The notes below the pieces were generated by a model. That model had not been told where the DNA came from. It saw only the letters and a list, made by a program, of their open reading frames with translations, and searched no databases. A stretch of 8,812 nucleotides of DNA from an uncultured Pseudomonadota bacterium (GTDB lineage Bacteria > Pseudomonadota > Gammaproteobacteria > Methylococcales > Methylomonadaceae): assembly GCA_903931355.1 (NCBI GenBank), contig CAIZCB010000346.1:1-8812 (forward strand), read 5' to 3'. Positions 1-6,216 of the stretch are shown one piece after another. How positions within the stretch are numbered: position 1 is the stretch's first letter; the number at the start of each line of letters is the position of its first letter. A program made the translations under genes and the position numbers.

Positions 1-1
1 C

Positions 2-127
2 ATTGAACATCTAATCCCTCAAGCTCATGAACCTCACTATTTCTCCGTTTGTTCTGGAAATTACGTAACTTACGGAAAACTACCAATGGTAATGCTACTA
101 GATCAAACTAATCGAGCTAACCACTAA
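2..127 (+). CDS. possible 3' end of an unrecognised gene, truncated by the window edge
   Basis: Reading from base 2 there are 41 sense codons followed by TAA at 125-127. The peptide ends in KLPMVMLLDQTNRANH, and I do not recognise it. No start codon is required because the frame runs off the left edge. The codons are unlike those of the neighbours: several CTA leucines are used where the flanking genes prefer TTG/TTA. An open stretch this short can arise by chance, so this could equally be non-coding upstream DNA. If real, the gene would lie about 60 bases upstream of the PP-loop gene on the same strand. I see no hairpin with a T-run between them. Confidence 0.25.
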   Translation: MEHLIPQAHEPHYFSVCSGNYVTYGKLPMVMLLDQTNRANH

Positions 128-129
128 TC

Positions 130-158
130 TCGGTCTATCCCCGCTATACGGTTATAAT
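130..158 (+). promoter_or_regulatory. putative sigma-70 promoter of the PP-loop/tusA/argJ/Nudix operon
   Basis: A perfect TATAAT -10 hexamer lies at 153-158. At a 17-base spacing the -35 position (130-135) reads TCGGTC, a poor match to TTGACA, so the promoter may be weak or need an activator. Transcription would start near 165, leaving a leader of about 25 bases before the ATG at 191. The assignment rests mainly on the -10 match and its position. Confidence 0.45.
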
Positions 159-190
159 GCCGCCATTTTTGTCGTCAATAAAACTAGCCA

Positions 191-1234
191 ATGAGTCAGC
201 AACGTAAAGCAGTCGCCTTAATTTCTGGGGGCTTAGATTCCATGCTCGCCACCAAAGCGGTAATGGAGCAGGGCATCCATGTCGAAGGTATCAATTTTTT
301 CACCGGTTTTTGTGTTGAGGGTCACACCCACGCAATTCGCAAACGCGATTCCGACAAACCTAAGCGCAATAACTCTTTATGGGTCGCTGAGCAGCTAGGT
401 ATCAAATTACATATCATTGATATTATTGAGGAATACAAACAAGTATTGCTCAATCCCAAACACGGCTATGGCGCCAACATGAATCCTTGCCTAGATTGCA
501 AGATTTTTATGGTCAACAAAGCGAAACAATGGATGCTGGAAAACGGTTTTGATTTCATCATCACCGGCGAAGTGATCGGCCAACGCCCAATGTCACAGCG
601 TAAACAAACCATGCCGATTATCGCTGCCCAATCCGGTGCTGATGATTTGTTAGTGCGGCCTTTATGCGCCAAGAACTTACCGGCTACCTTGCCTGAGCGT
701 GAAGGCTGGATTGATAGAAACCAATTATTCGACATTACTGGCCGTTCGCGTAAGCCGCAATTTGCGTTGGCGGAACAGTTTGGCTTCACTGATTTTGCTC
801 AGCCAGCCGGTGGTTGCTGTTTCTTGACCGATGAAAGTTATTCTTTAAAACTGGTCGATTTATGGAAAGCGCGTGGCAAACGCGATTATGAATTAGACGA
901 TGTGATGTTGTTGAAAGTCGGTCGCCATATTCGTCCTAAGCCACATTTTAAAATGATTATTGCTCGTGAAGATGGCGAGTCGCAGTTTATGAGCGGCTAT
1001 AAAAAAGAATACATGAGCATGAATTGCCATAGTCATCGCGGGCCTTTGGTGTTGATTGATGGCACGGCTGATGACGATGATTTGCATTTGGCGGCACAGA
1101 TTTTGGCGCGTTATGGTCAAGGTCGTGAAGCTGAACAAGTGGAAGTGACTTTGCGCGATCAACAAGGCAATGAACGCAATATCACCGTCAAGCCGTTATT
1201 AGCCGACGAAATTCCAGAGGCTTGGTTTGTATGA
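191..1234 (+). CDS. PP-loop ATPase, tRNA/RNA thiolase-like (MnmA/ThiI-related), with possible C-terminal RNA-binding domain
   Basis: The 347-residue cytosolic protein has an N-terminal PP-loop nucleotide site, SGGLDS at residues 12-17. This signature is shared by MnmA, ThiI, TtcA and other adenylating thiolases. Two cysteine motifs follow: NPCLDC (C100, C103), at the place where MnmA carries its N-terminal catalytic Cys, and GGCC (C209, C210), near the position of the second MnmA catalytic Cys. Between them, ITGEVIGQRPMSQR resembles the conserved TG-x-x-x segment of this superfamily. The C-terminal region (about 215-345, with LLKVGRHIRP at 240-249) lacks the MnmA beta-barrel signature and is reminiscent of the NFACT-R-type RNA-binding domain found on some PP-loop thiolases; that part is from memory of the family. 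The inferred role is ATP-dependent activation of an RNA uridine for sulfur insertion, with sulfur coming from the overlapping TusA-like gene. The exact nucleotide target is unknown. The ATG at 191 has no clear Shine-Dalgarno, but the PP-loop begins only 11 residues in, so a much later start is impossible. It is probably not the housekeeping MnmA itself. Confidence 0.8.
   Translation: MSQQRKAVALISGGLDSMLATKAVMEQGIHVEGINFFTGFCVEGHTHAIRKRDSDKPKRNNSLWVAEQLGIKLHIIDIIEEYKQVLLNPKHGYGANMNPCLDCKIFMVNKAKQWMLENGFDFIITGEVIGQRPMSQRKQTMPIIAAQSGADDLLVRPLCAKNLPATLPEREGWIDRNQLFDITGRSRKPQFALAEQFGFTDFAQPAGGCCFLTDESYSLKLVDLWKARGKRDYELDDVMLLKVGRHIRPKPHFKMIIAREDGESQFMSGYKKEYMSMNCHSHRGPLVLIDGTADDDDLHLAAQILARYGQGREAEQVEVTLRDQQGNERNITVKPLLADEIPEAWFV
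1216..1220 (+). promoter_or_regulatory. ribosome binding site deciding the tusA-like start
   Basis: AGAGG lies inside the end of the PP-loop gene, 10 bases before the ATG at 1231. It supports that ATG, which overlaps the upstream stop as ATGA, over an in-frame TTG at 1222 that sits almost on top of the site. Confidence 0.5.
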
Positions 1235-1455
1235 GTCAGGAAACCTTAAATGTGCGGCGAATGCTGTGTCCTTTGCCGGTGATTCGCACTCAGGATAAAG
1301 TCAAAACCTTGCAAAGTGGTGACATTTTAACCGTCGAATGTACCGATCCTGGAGTGATGCAGGACATTCCGGCTTGGTGTCGGATTAATGGTCATACGGT
1401 ATTAGAAACTCGCGCTGAAAATGGCGAGTATGTGATTGTTTTACAAGTAGTTTAA
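1231..1455 (+). CDS. TusA/SirA/YedF-family sulfur carrier protein
   Basis: This 74-residue protein is close to the usual size of about 75-81 for TusA-family domains. The hallmark CPxP motif is present as LCPLP, with C13 as the predicted persulfide-bearing cysteine. The second half, with DIPAWCRINGH, matches the family's conserved DIPAWC-x-x-x-GH helix and strand region. Known family members accept sulfane sulfur from a cysteine desulfurase or rhodanese and hand it on. Here the start codon overlaps the stop of the PP-loop thiolase (ATGA at 1231-1234), implying translational coupling and matched amounts. The natural inference is that this protein delivers sulfur to the PP-loop enzyme. The canonical E. 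coli TusA instead feeds MnmA through TusBCD and TusE, none of which is seen here, so I do not assign the symbol tusA firmly. A redox or other TusA-like role cannot be excluded. Confidence 0.85.
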   Translation: MSQETLNVRRMLCPLPVIRTQDKVKTLQSGDILTVECTDPGVMQDIPAWCRINGHTVLETRAENGEYVIVLQVV

Positions 1456-1479
1456 TTACAATTTTTAGCAGGAAATTTT

Positions 1480-2694
1480 ATGGCAGTCGGTGATACTTCA
1501 TTCCCTGAAATGCAGCAGGTTAAAGGCGTCAAAATCGGTACTTGTAATGCCGGCATTAAGCAAACCGTGCGTGATGATATTTTGTTAATCGAAATGGCCG
1601 AGGGCGGTACATGCGCGGCGGTGTTTACCCAAAATGCGTTTTGCGCGGCTCCGGTGACTGTGGCTAGAGCACATTTATCACAAGCGCCGCGTTGGTTACT
1701 GGTTAATTCTGGCAATGCTAATGCGGGTACTGGTGAGCAAGGGATGCGTGATGCGCTGAGTAGTTGTCGGTATGTCGCGGCCTTAGTCGGTGGCGCAAAT
1801 GATCAAGTGTTGCCGTTTTCGACTGGCGTGATTGGCGAGCCTTTGCCTTTGGCTAAATTAACCGCAGCTTTGCCTGCGGCGGTTGCCAATTTTGCTGAAA
1901 ATCATTGGGATAGAGCATCACGGGCGATTATGACCACCGATACTTTTCCTAAAGGCGCTTCAGAGCAGATTGAAATTGGCGGTCATCCGGTGGTGATTAC
2001 CGGTATTTCCAAAGGCGCGGGGATGATTCAGCCGAATATGGCGACTATGTTGGGCTTTATGGCCACTGATGCCCGTATCAGCCAAGCTTTGTTGCAACAA
2101 TGTTTATCGGCGGCTACCGAAGTTTCATTCAATCGAATCACCGTTGATGGCGACACCTCAACGAATGATGCTTGTGTATTGTTAGCCAGTGGAGCTAGTG
2201 CAGCGCCAGAAATTTTAGCCGATAGCGACGATTATCAACGCTTTGCGGCAGCGGTGACTCGGGTTTGCAAGCGCTTGGCGGAATTGATTGTTCGCGATGG
2301 CGAAGGCGCGACCAAGTTAATGAGGATTGTGGTTGAGCAAGCCGAAACTAGCGCAGAAGCGGTACAAGTCGCAAAAACCATTGCTCATTCACCGTTAGTC
2401 AAAACGGCCTTTTTCGCCAGCGATCCCAATTGGGGGCGGATTTTAGCCGCTGTCGGTAGAGCCGGTGTGCAAAACATGGTGCTGGATAAAATCGAAATTT
2501 ATCTGGGCGCGGTGTGTATTGTCGAAAACGGTGGTCGTGCTGGGTCTTATACCGAGCAAGCCGGTCAGCAAGAAATGAATCAGGAAGAAATCACTGTGAC
2601 TGTGCGTTTAGGTCGTGGCGAGGCGCGCGAAGAAGTGCTGACTTGTGATTTTTCTTACGAATATGTGCGGATTAACGCCGAATACCGTTCCTAA
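1480..2694 (+). CDS. argJ: bifunctional glutamate N-acetyltransferase / amino-acid acetyltransferase ArgJ
   Basis: ArgJ transfers the acetyl group from N-acetylornithine to glutamate, recycling acetyl in cytosolic arginine synthesis. Bifunctional forms also use acetyl-CoA to make N-acetylglutamate. The 404-residue length is normal. The precursor self-cleaves in the conserved segment KGAGMIQPNMATML; by family comparison the cut is between A188 and T189, and T189 becomes the catalytic N-terminal nucleophile of the beta chain. STGVIGE (114-120) provides the oxyanion-hole Thr-Gly, NSGNANAGTG (76-85) is the glycine-rich family motif, and DGEGATKL (273-280) contains substrate-binding residues. The C-terminus, ending EYVRINAEYRS, matches the family's conserved end. 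AGGA at 1470-1473 is well spaced for the ATG. The gene follows the TusA-like gene after 24 bases, and its TAA shares one base with the next ATG. No defect is seen. Whether it is mono- or bifunctional cannot be settled by sequence inspection. Confidence 0.96.
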   Translation: MAVGDTSFPEMQQVKGVKIGTCNAGIKQTVRDDILLIEMAEGGTCAAVFTQNAFCAAPVTVARAHLSQAPRWLLVNSGNANAGTGEQGMRDALSSCRYVAALVGGANDQVLPFSTGVIGEPLPLAKLTAALPAAVANFAENHWDRASRAIMTTDTFPKGASEQIEIGGHPVVITGISKGAGMIQPNMATMLGFMATDARISQALLQQCLSAATEVSFNRITVDGDTSTNDACVLLASGASAAPEILADSDDYQRFAAAVTRVCKRLAELIVRDGEGATKLMRIVVEQAETSAEAVQVAKTIAHSPLVKTAFFASDPNWGRILAAVGRAGVQNMVLDKIEIYLGAVCIVENGGRAGSYTEQAGQQEMNQEEITVTVRLGRGEAREEVLTCDFSYEYVRINAEYRS

Positions 2695-3656
2695 TGATAG
2701 CTGATGTTTTGCATGTTGCCGCTGCGGTGGTTCGCGATGGCAATGGTCGAATCTTAATTACCCAACGCGCCAAACATGCCCATCAAGGCGGTTTGTGGGA
2801 GTTTCCCGGTGGCAAGCTCGAAGCCGGTGAAACGCCACAACAAGCCTTGGTTCGCGAGTTGCGCGAAGAAGTAGGGATTGAGGTTAAAACCGCCCAGCCG
2901 TTAATCAAAGTTCGCCATGATTATGGTGACAGACGGGTGTTGTTAGATGTTTGGTCGGTGGATGATTTTGACGGCGAGGCTTGGGGTTGTGAAGGCCAAG
3001 CTTTGCAATGGATAGCGCCGCAGCAATTAAGCGATTTTGCTTTTCCAGCCGCGAATTTGCCGATTATCAAAGCGGCATTATTGCCAAGTTATTACGGGAT
3101 TTTGGAAGGCAATAGCGCTGAACAAGTGTTGGCGCGTTGTCAGCAGTTTTTACAGGCTGGGGTTAGATTAATTCAGTTGCGGTTAAAGTCTTTGCCAATT
3201 GAATCTCGTCAATTTGTCGCTGAACAAGTGTTAGCGATTTGTCAGCAAAGTTCGGTGAAATTAATCGTGAATAGTGATTTGCTGTTGTCAGATTTTCCGG
3301 GCGATGGCGTTCATTTGAGTAGTAGTGCTCTACAAGCTTGTCAGCAACGGCCAGAAGGTTTGGTCGGCGCATCTTGTCATAATCTTGATCAATTGCGTCT
3401 TGCTGAAACATTGGGTTTGGATTTTGCGGTATTAGCGCCAATTCAAACCACCAGCACCCATCCCGATGCTAAGCCTTTAGGCTGGCAGCAAATGAATGAT
3501 CTAATCGAACAAGTCAATTTACCGGTTTATGCTTTAGGTGGTTTGTGTTTGGATGATTTGGAGCTGGCTTTGGCTAATGGTGCTCAAGGCTTAGCAGGAA
3601 TTTCGACTTTTTTAACTGATGTTACCCCGCATTTGATATCGCCAACCAGTGTTTAA
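2694..3656 (+). CDS. Nudix hydrolase (MutT-like) fused to a TenI/ThiE-like barrel domain
   Basis: The 320-residue protein has two domains. Residues 1-130 form a MutT-type Nudix hydrolase with a full Nudix box at 40-62 (G40, E46, R54-E55, E58-E59, G61). LWEFPGGK just before it is typical of MutT, the enzyme that removes oxidised dGTP from the nucleotide pool. Residues 135-315 form a TIM barrel related to thiamine-phosphate synthase and TenI, with QLRLK (161-165), GVHL (205-208), VGASCHN (224-230) and LGGL (281-284). Several ThiE metal- and phosphate-binding positions are changed: ND is N193-S194, the Asp after GVHLGQ is A212, and the TxTK lysine is replaced. Thiamine-phosphate synthesis is therefore unlikely, and a TenI-like or lost activity is more plausible. 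The fusion, placed next to argJ, is known in gammaproteobacteria such as Pseudomonas. The ATG overlaps the argJ TAA (TAATG), so translation is probably coupled; no strong Shine-Dalgarno is seen. The true substrates of both domains remain open. Confidence 0.9.
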   Translation: MIADVLHVAAAVVRDGNGRILITQRAKHAHQGGLWEFPGGKLEAGETPQQALVRELREEVGIEVKTAQPLIKVRHDYGDRRVLLDVWSVDDFDGEAWGCEGQALQWIAPQQLSDFAFPAANLPIIKAALLPSYYGILEGNSAEQVLARCQQFLQAGVRLIQLRLKSLPIESRQFVAEQVLAICQQSSVKLIVNSDLLLSDFPGDGVHLSSSALQACQQRPEGLVGASCHNLDQLRLAETLGLDFAVLAPIQTTSTHPDAKPLGWQQMNDLIEQVNLPVYALGGLCLDDLELALANGAQGLAGISTFLTDVTPHLISPTSV

Positions 3657-3726
3657 AACCCAAAAAACATCGATAAGGCAACTTATGTAATAAGTGCAGT
3701 AGGTGGGGATAGCAAAACCTTAGTCT
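3657..3726. terminator. convergent intergenic spacer with a small hairpin, possible weak terminator
   Basis: The spacer separates the Nudix fusion from convergent recG. ACTTAT (3681-3686) and ATAAGT (3690-3695) form a 6-bp stem with a GTA loop, extendable by GC/GC (3678-3679, 3696-3697) past a bulged A. On the minus strand a run of six T follows, but about ten bases beyond the stem, so it is a poor intrinsic terminator for the recG operon. On the plus strand no T-run follows the stem. Confidence 0.3.
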
Positions 3727-5817
3727 TCAAGCAATTTCCTGATAACCATGTTTGGTGTTACCTATCCAGCGCTCAATTAAGGGTTTGATATTTTCAGGAT
3801 GCTGTTGATAAAGCTGTTGGGCGGCGTCTGCAATTAAATCCAATAGGCCGGTATCGCGTTCAAGATCGGCGATTTTAAATTGCAGTTGACCGGTTTGGCG
3901 GGTGCCCATGACTTCGCCGGGGCCGCGTAGTTCAAGGTCTTTTTCGGCAATCACGAAGCCGTCGTTGCTTTCTTTTAAAATCGCCAGTCGTTGTTTGCCA
4001 AATTGCGACAGCGGGGTTTGGTAAAGCAGCAGGCAGTAACTGTCTTGGCTGCCGCGTCCAACTCGACCGCGTAATTGATGCAGTTGTGATAGCCCTAGGC
4101 GTTCGGGGTTTTCGATTACCATTAAATTAGCGTTGGGGACATCAACGCCGACTTCGATTACCGTGGTGGCGACTAGCAAATCAGATTGTTGATTTTTAAA
4201 GGCTTGCATCACCGCGTCTTTTTCACTGGCTTTCATTCGGCCATGCACTAAGCCAACTCTGACGCTCGGCAGGGCTTCGGCTAAAAAGGCGGCGGTTTTT
4301 TCGGCGGCTTCACATTGTAAAACTTCCGATTCTTCAATCAGGGTACAAACCCAGTAGGCTTGTTTGCCTTCGGCGGCCCAGTTAGCCAGTTTGGCGATTA
4401 CTTCTGGACGGCGTTCGCTGCTGATGACGCTGGTGACGACGGCTTTGCGACCCGGTGGCAGTTCGTCAATAATCGAAATATCTAAATCTGAGTAATTCAA
4501 CATCGCCAACGTGCGGGGAATTGGCGTGGCAGTCATAATCAATTGGTGTGGACGTAGGCCGTTGAGTTGGCCTTTTTCCCGCAGCGCTTGGCGTTGGTGG
4601 ACGCCGAAGCGGTGTTGTTCATCGATGATAATTAAGCCGAGATTTTGGAATTGCACGCTGTCTTGAAATAGGGCATGGGTGCCAATCACGATGCCAGCGC
4701 TACCGTCGGCTAATCTTTCTAAGGTGGCTTGGCGGCTTTTGCCTTTGATTTGGCCGCTGAGAAAGGCGACCTTGATACTGCTATCGGCAAACCAAGCGCC
4801 GAAGTTGCGGAAATGTTGTTCGGCTAATAATTCGGTGGGTGCCATCACAGCGACTTGAAAGCCGTTGTCAATCGCGGTTAAGGCGGCAATTGCTGCGACC
4901 ACGGTTTTACCTGAGCCGACATCGCCTTGAACCAGACGCAGCATTGGCTGGGCTTGGGCGCAGTCGGCTTCGATTTCATTCAATACCCGTTGTTGGGCAT
5001 TGGTGAGTTGAAACGGCAGGTTTTTGATGAATTGTTGTTTGATGGTTTGGTTTAGCTTAAATGCTGGCGCTTGCCAGACTTTGTAATGCAGTTTGCCTTG
5101 TAATAAGGCTAAATGGTGGGCGAGTAATTCTTCAAAGGCTAAGCGTTTTAAAGCCGGTAAATTGCCAGAGCTGAAATTGTCTACTGATAAATGCGCCGGT
5201 GGACTGTGCAGGGTGCTGAGGGCTTCGTTCAGCGAGGGGTAGCGGTGTTGTTGTAGCAAACTAACGGGTAGCCAGTCGGTGACTTTGGCTTTGTCTAAAC
5301 ACAAACTGAGCGCTTGTTTGATGGCTTTGCGTAAGGTGGCTTGCGGCAGGCCTTCGGTTAAGGGGTAAATCGGGGTTAGTGTAGCTTCGGTGAGTTGTTC
5401 GGCGGATTGAATCAGTTTGTAGTCGGGATGGGCGATTTCTAAGCCGGCATAGCCATAGCGAATTTCGCCATAACAACCAACTAAAGTGCCAGGTTTTAAG
5501 CTTTGCGCTTGTTGCACGGAAAAGTGGAAAAAACGGAGCGATAAACTGCCGCTGTCATCAGCAATCCGGCAAATGACACTGGCGCGACCGCGTTGGATGC
5601 TGTCGATGAATTCCACTTTGCCACAGACTAAGGCCGAGCTGCCGACGACTAATTGGCTGATTGGCGTAACGCGACTGCGATCTTGGTAGCGTAGCGGGAG
5701 GTGGAACAGCAGGTCTTGCAGGGTATGAATGCCTAATTTTTCTAGGCGGCTGGCAGATTGCGAACCGATGCCTGAGAGATGAGTAACAGGTAATTGCAGC
5801 GGTTCGCTAATACTCAT
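3727..5817 (-). CDS. recG: ATP-dependent DNA helicase RecG
   Basis: RecG is a superfamily 2 double-stranded DNA translocase that remodels stalled replication forks, R-loops and Holliday junctions. The 696 residues match the usual length of about 693. The N-terminal wedge/OB-fold region spans roughly 1-200, with FHLPLRYQDR at 38-47 and RFFHFS at 95-100. The helicase core shows Walker A GDVGSGKT (298-305), the DEQH box (399-402), motif III TATPIPRT (429-436), and motif VI with QLRGRVGRG (581-589). The C-terminal TRG region that couples ATP hydrolysis to translocation follows (LRGPGEVMGTRQTGQLQF at 630-647). No frameshift or missing motif is seen. It is the last gene of the minus-strand cluster, 11 bases after ridA. 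No good Shine-Dalgarno precedes its ATG, so coupling to ridA translation is plausible. In E. coli recG is likewise at the end of the spoT operon. Confidence 0.97.
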   Translation of the reverse strand: MSISEPLQLPVTHLSGIGSQSASRLEKLGIHTLQDLLFHLPLRYQDRSRVTPISQLVVGSSALVCGKVEFIDSIQRGRASVICRIADDSGSLSLRFFHFSVQQAQSLKPGTLVGCYGEIRYGYAGLEIAHPDYKLIQSAEQLTEATLTPIYPLTEGLPQATLRKAIKQALSLCLDKAKVTDWLPVSLLQQHRYPSLNEALSTLHSPPAHLSVDNFSSGNLPALKRLAFEELLAHHLALLQGKLHYKVWQAPAFKLNQTIKQQFIKNLPFQLTNAQQRVLNEIEADCAQAQPMLRLVQGDVGSGKTVVAAIAALTAIDNGFQVAVMAPTELLAEQHFRNFGAWFADSSIKVAFLSGQIKGKSRQATLERLADGSAGIVIGTHALFQDSVQFQNLGLIIIDEQHRFGVHQRQALREKGQLNGLRPHQLIMTATPIPRTLAMLNYSDLDISIIDELPPGRKAVVTSVISSERRPEVIAKLANWAAEGKQAYWVCTLIEESEVLQCEAAEKTAAFLAEALPSVRVGLVHGRMKASEKDAVMQAFKNQQSDLLVATTVIEVGVDVPNANLMVIENPERLGLSQLHQLRGRVGRGSQDSYCLLLYQTPLSQFGKQRLAILKESNDGFVIAEKDLELRGPGEVMGTRQTGQLQFKIADLERDTGLLDLIADAAQQLYQQHPENIKPLIERWIGNTKHGYQEIA

Positions 5818-5828
5818 GGTTCAGCGGC

Positions 5829-6215
5829 TTATTTTGCTAACACCATTACGCCGTCCATTTCGACACCCACCGCACGAGGCAGGGCAGCAACGCCAACAGC
5901 GGCACGAGCTGGATAAGGTTGTTGAAAGTATTCTGCCATGATTTCGTTGACGATAGGGAAGTGGCCTAAGTCAGTTAAAAATACGTTGAGTTTAACGATG
6001 TCAGAAAAATCACCGCCAGCTGCTTCAGCAACGGCTTTTAAATTGTCAAATACCCGACGGATTTGCACGCTGATGTCGCCTTCAACGACTTGCATGGTTT
6101 CTGGATCAAGGGCGATTTGGCCGGATAAATACACGGTGTTATCGACTTTAACCGCTTGTGAATAAGTGCCAATTGCGGCCGGAGCCAGTGGGGTAGAGAT
6201 AATTTGTTTGCTCAT
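5829..6215 (-). CDS. ridA: RidA family reactive intermediate (enamine/imine) deaminase
   Basis: RidA hydrolyses 2-aminoacrylate and related enamine/imine by-products of PLP enzymes such as serine/threonine dehydratase, protecting other PLP enzymes from damage. It acts in the cytosol as a homotrimer. The 128-residue protein has the family length. It carries IGTYSQAV (15-22), SGQIALDP (31-38), and the signature [14 protein letters not shown] (101-114), in which R104 corresponds to the catalytic substrate-carboxylate-binding Arg105 of E. coli RidA. VEMDGV (118-123) supplies the conserved Glu (E119), so the protein is probably an active deaminase of the archetypal subgroup. It sits between spoT and recG, one base after the spoT stop, where E. 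coli has trmH. A spoT-ridA pair also occurs in Pseudomonas. The Shine-Dalgarno lies inside the end of spoT. Confidence 0.95.
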   Translation of the reverse strand: MSKQIISTPLAPAAIGTYSQAVKVDNTVYLSGQIALDPETMQVVEGDISVQIRRVFDNLKAVAEAAGGDFSDIVKLNVFLTDLGHFPIVNEIMAEYFQQPYPARAAVGVAALPRAVGVEMDGVMVLAK

Positions 6216-6216
6216 G

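Noticed and set aside
60..75. Palindromic TTACGTAA and CGTAACTTACG near the left edge
   Set aside because: The loop is too small for a hairpin, no promoter overlaps it, and such short palindromes are common.
184..192. CTAGCCAAT occurs both before the PP-loop gene and in the dyad near 8761-8769
   Set aside because: Only nine bases are shared, on one side lacking the partner arm and overlapping the start codon; a chance match is likely.
466..1165. Minus-strand frames opposite the PP-loop gene
   Set aside because: They are antisense to conserved motifs, lack ribosome sites and resemble no known family.
1222..1230. In-frame TTG start that would lengthen the TusA-like protein by three residues
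   Set aside because: The ATG at 1231 overlaps the upstream stop as ATGA and has a spaced AGAGG; the TTG is rarer and too close to that site.
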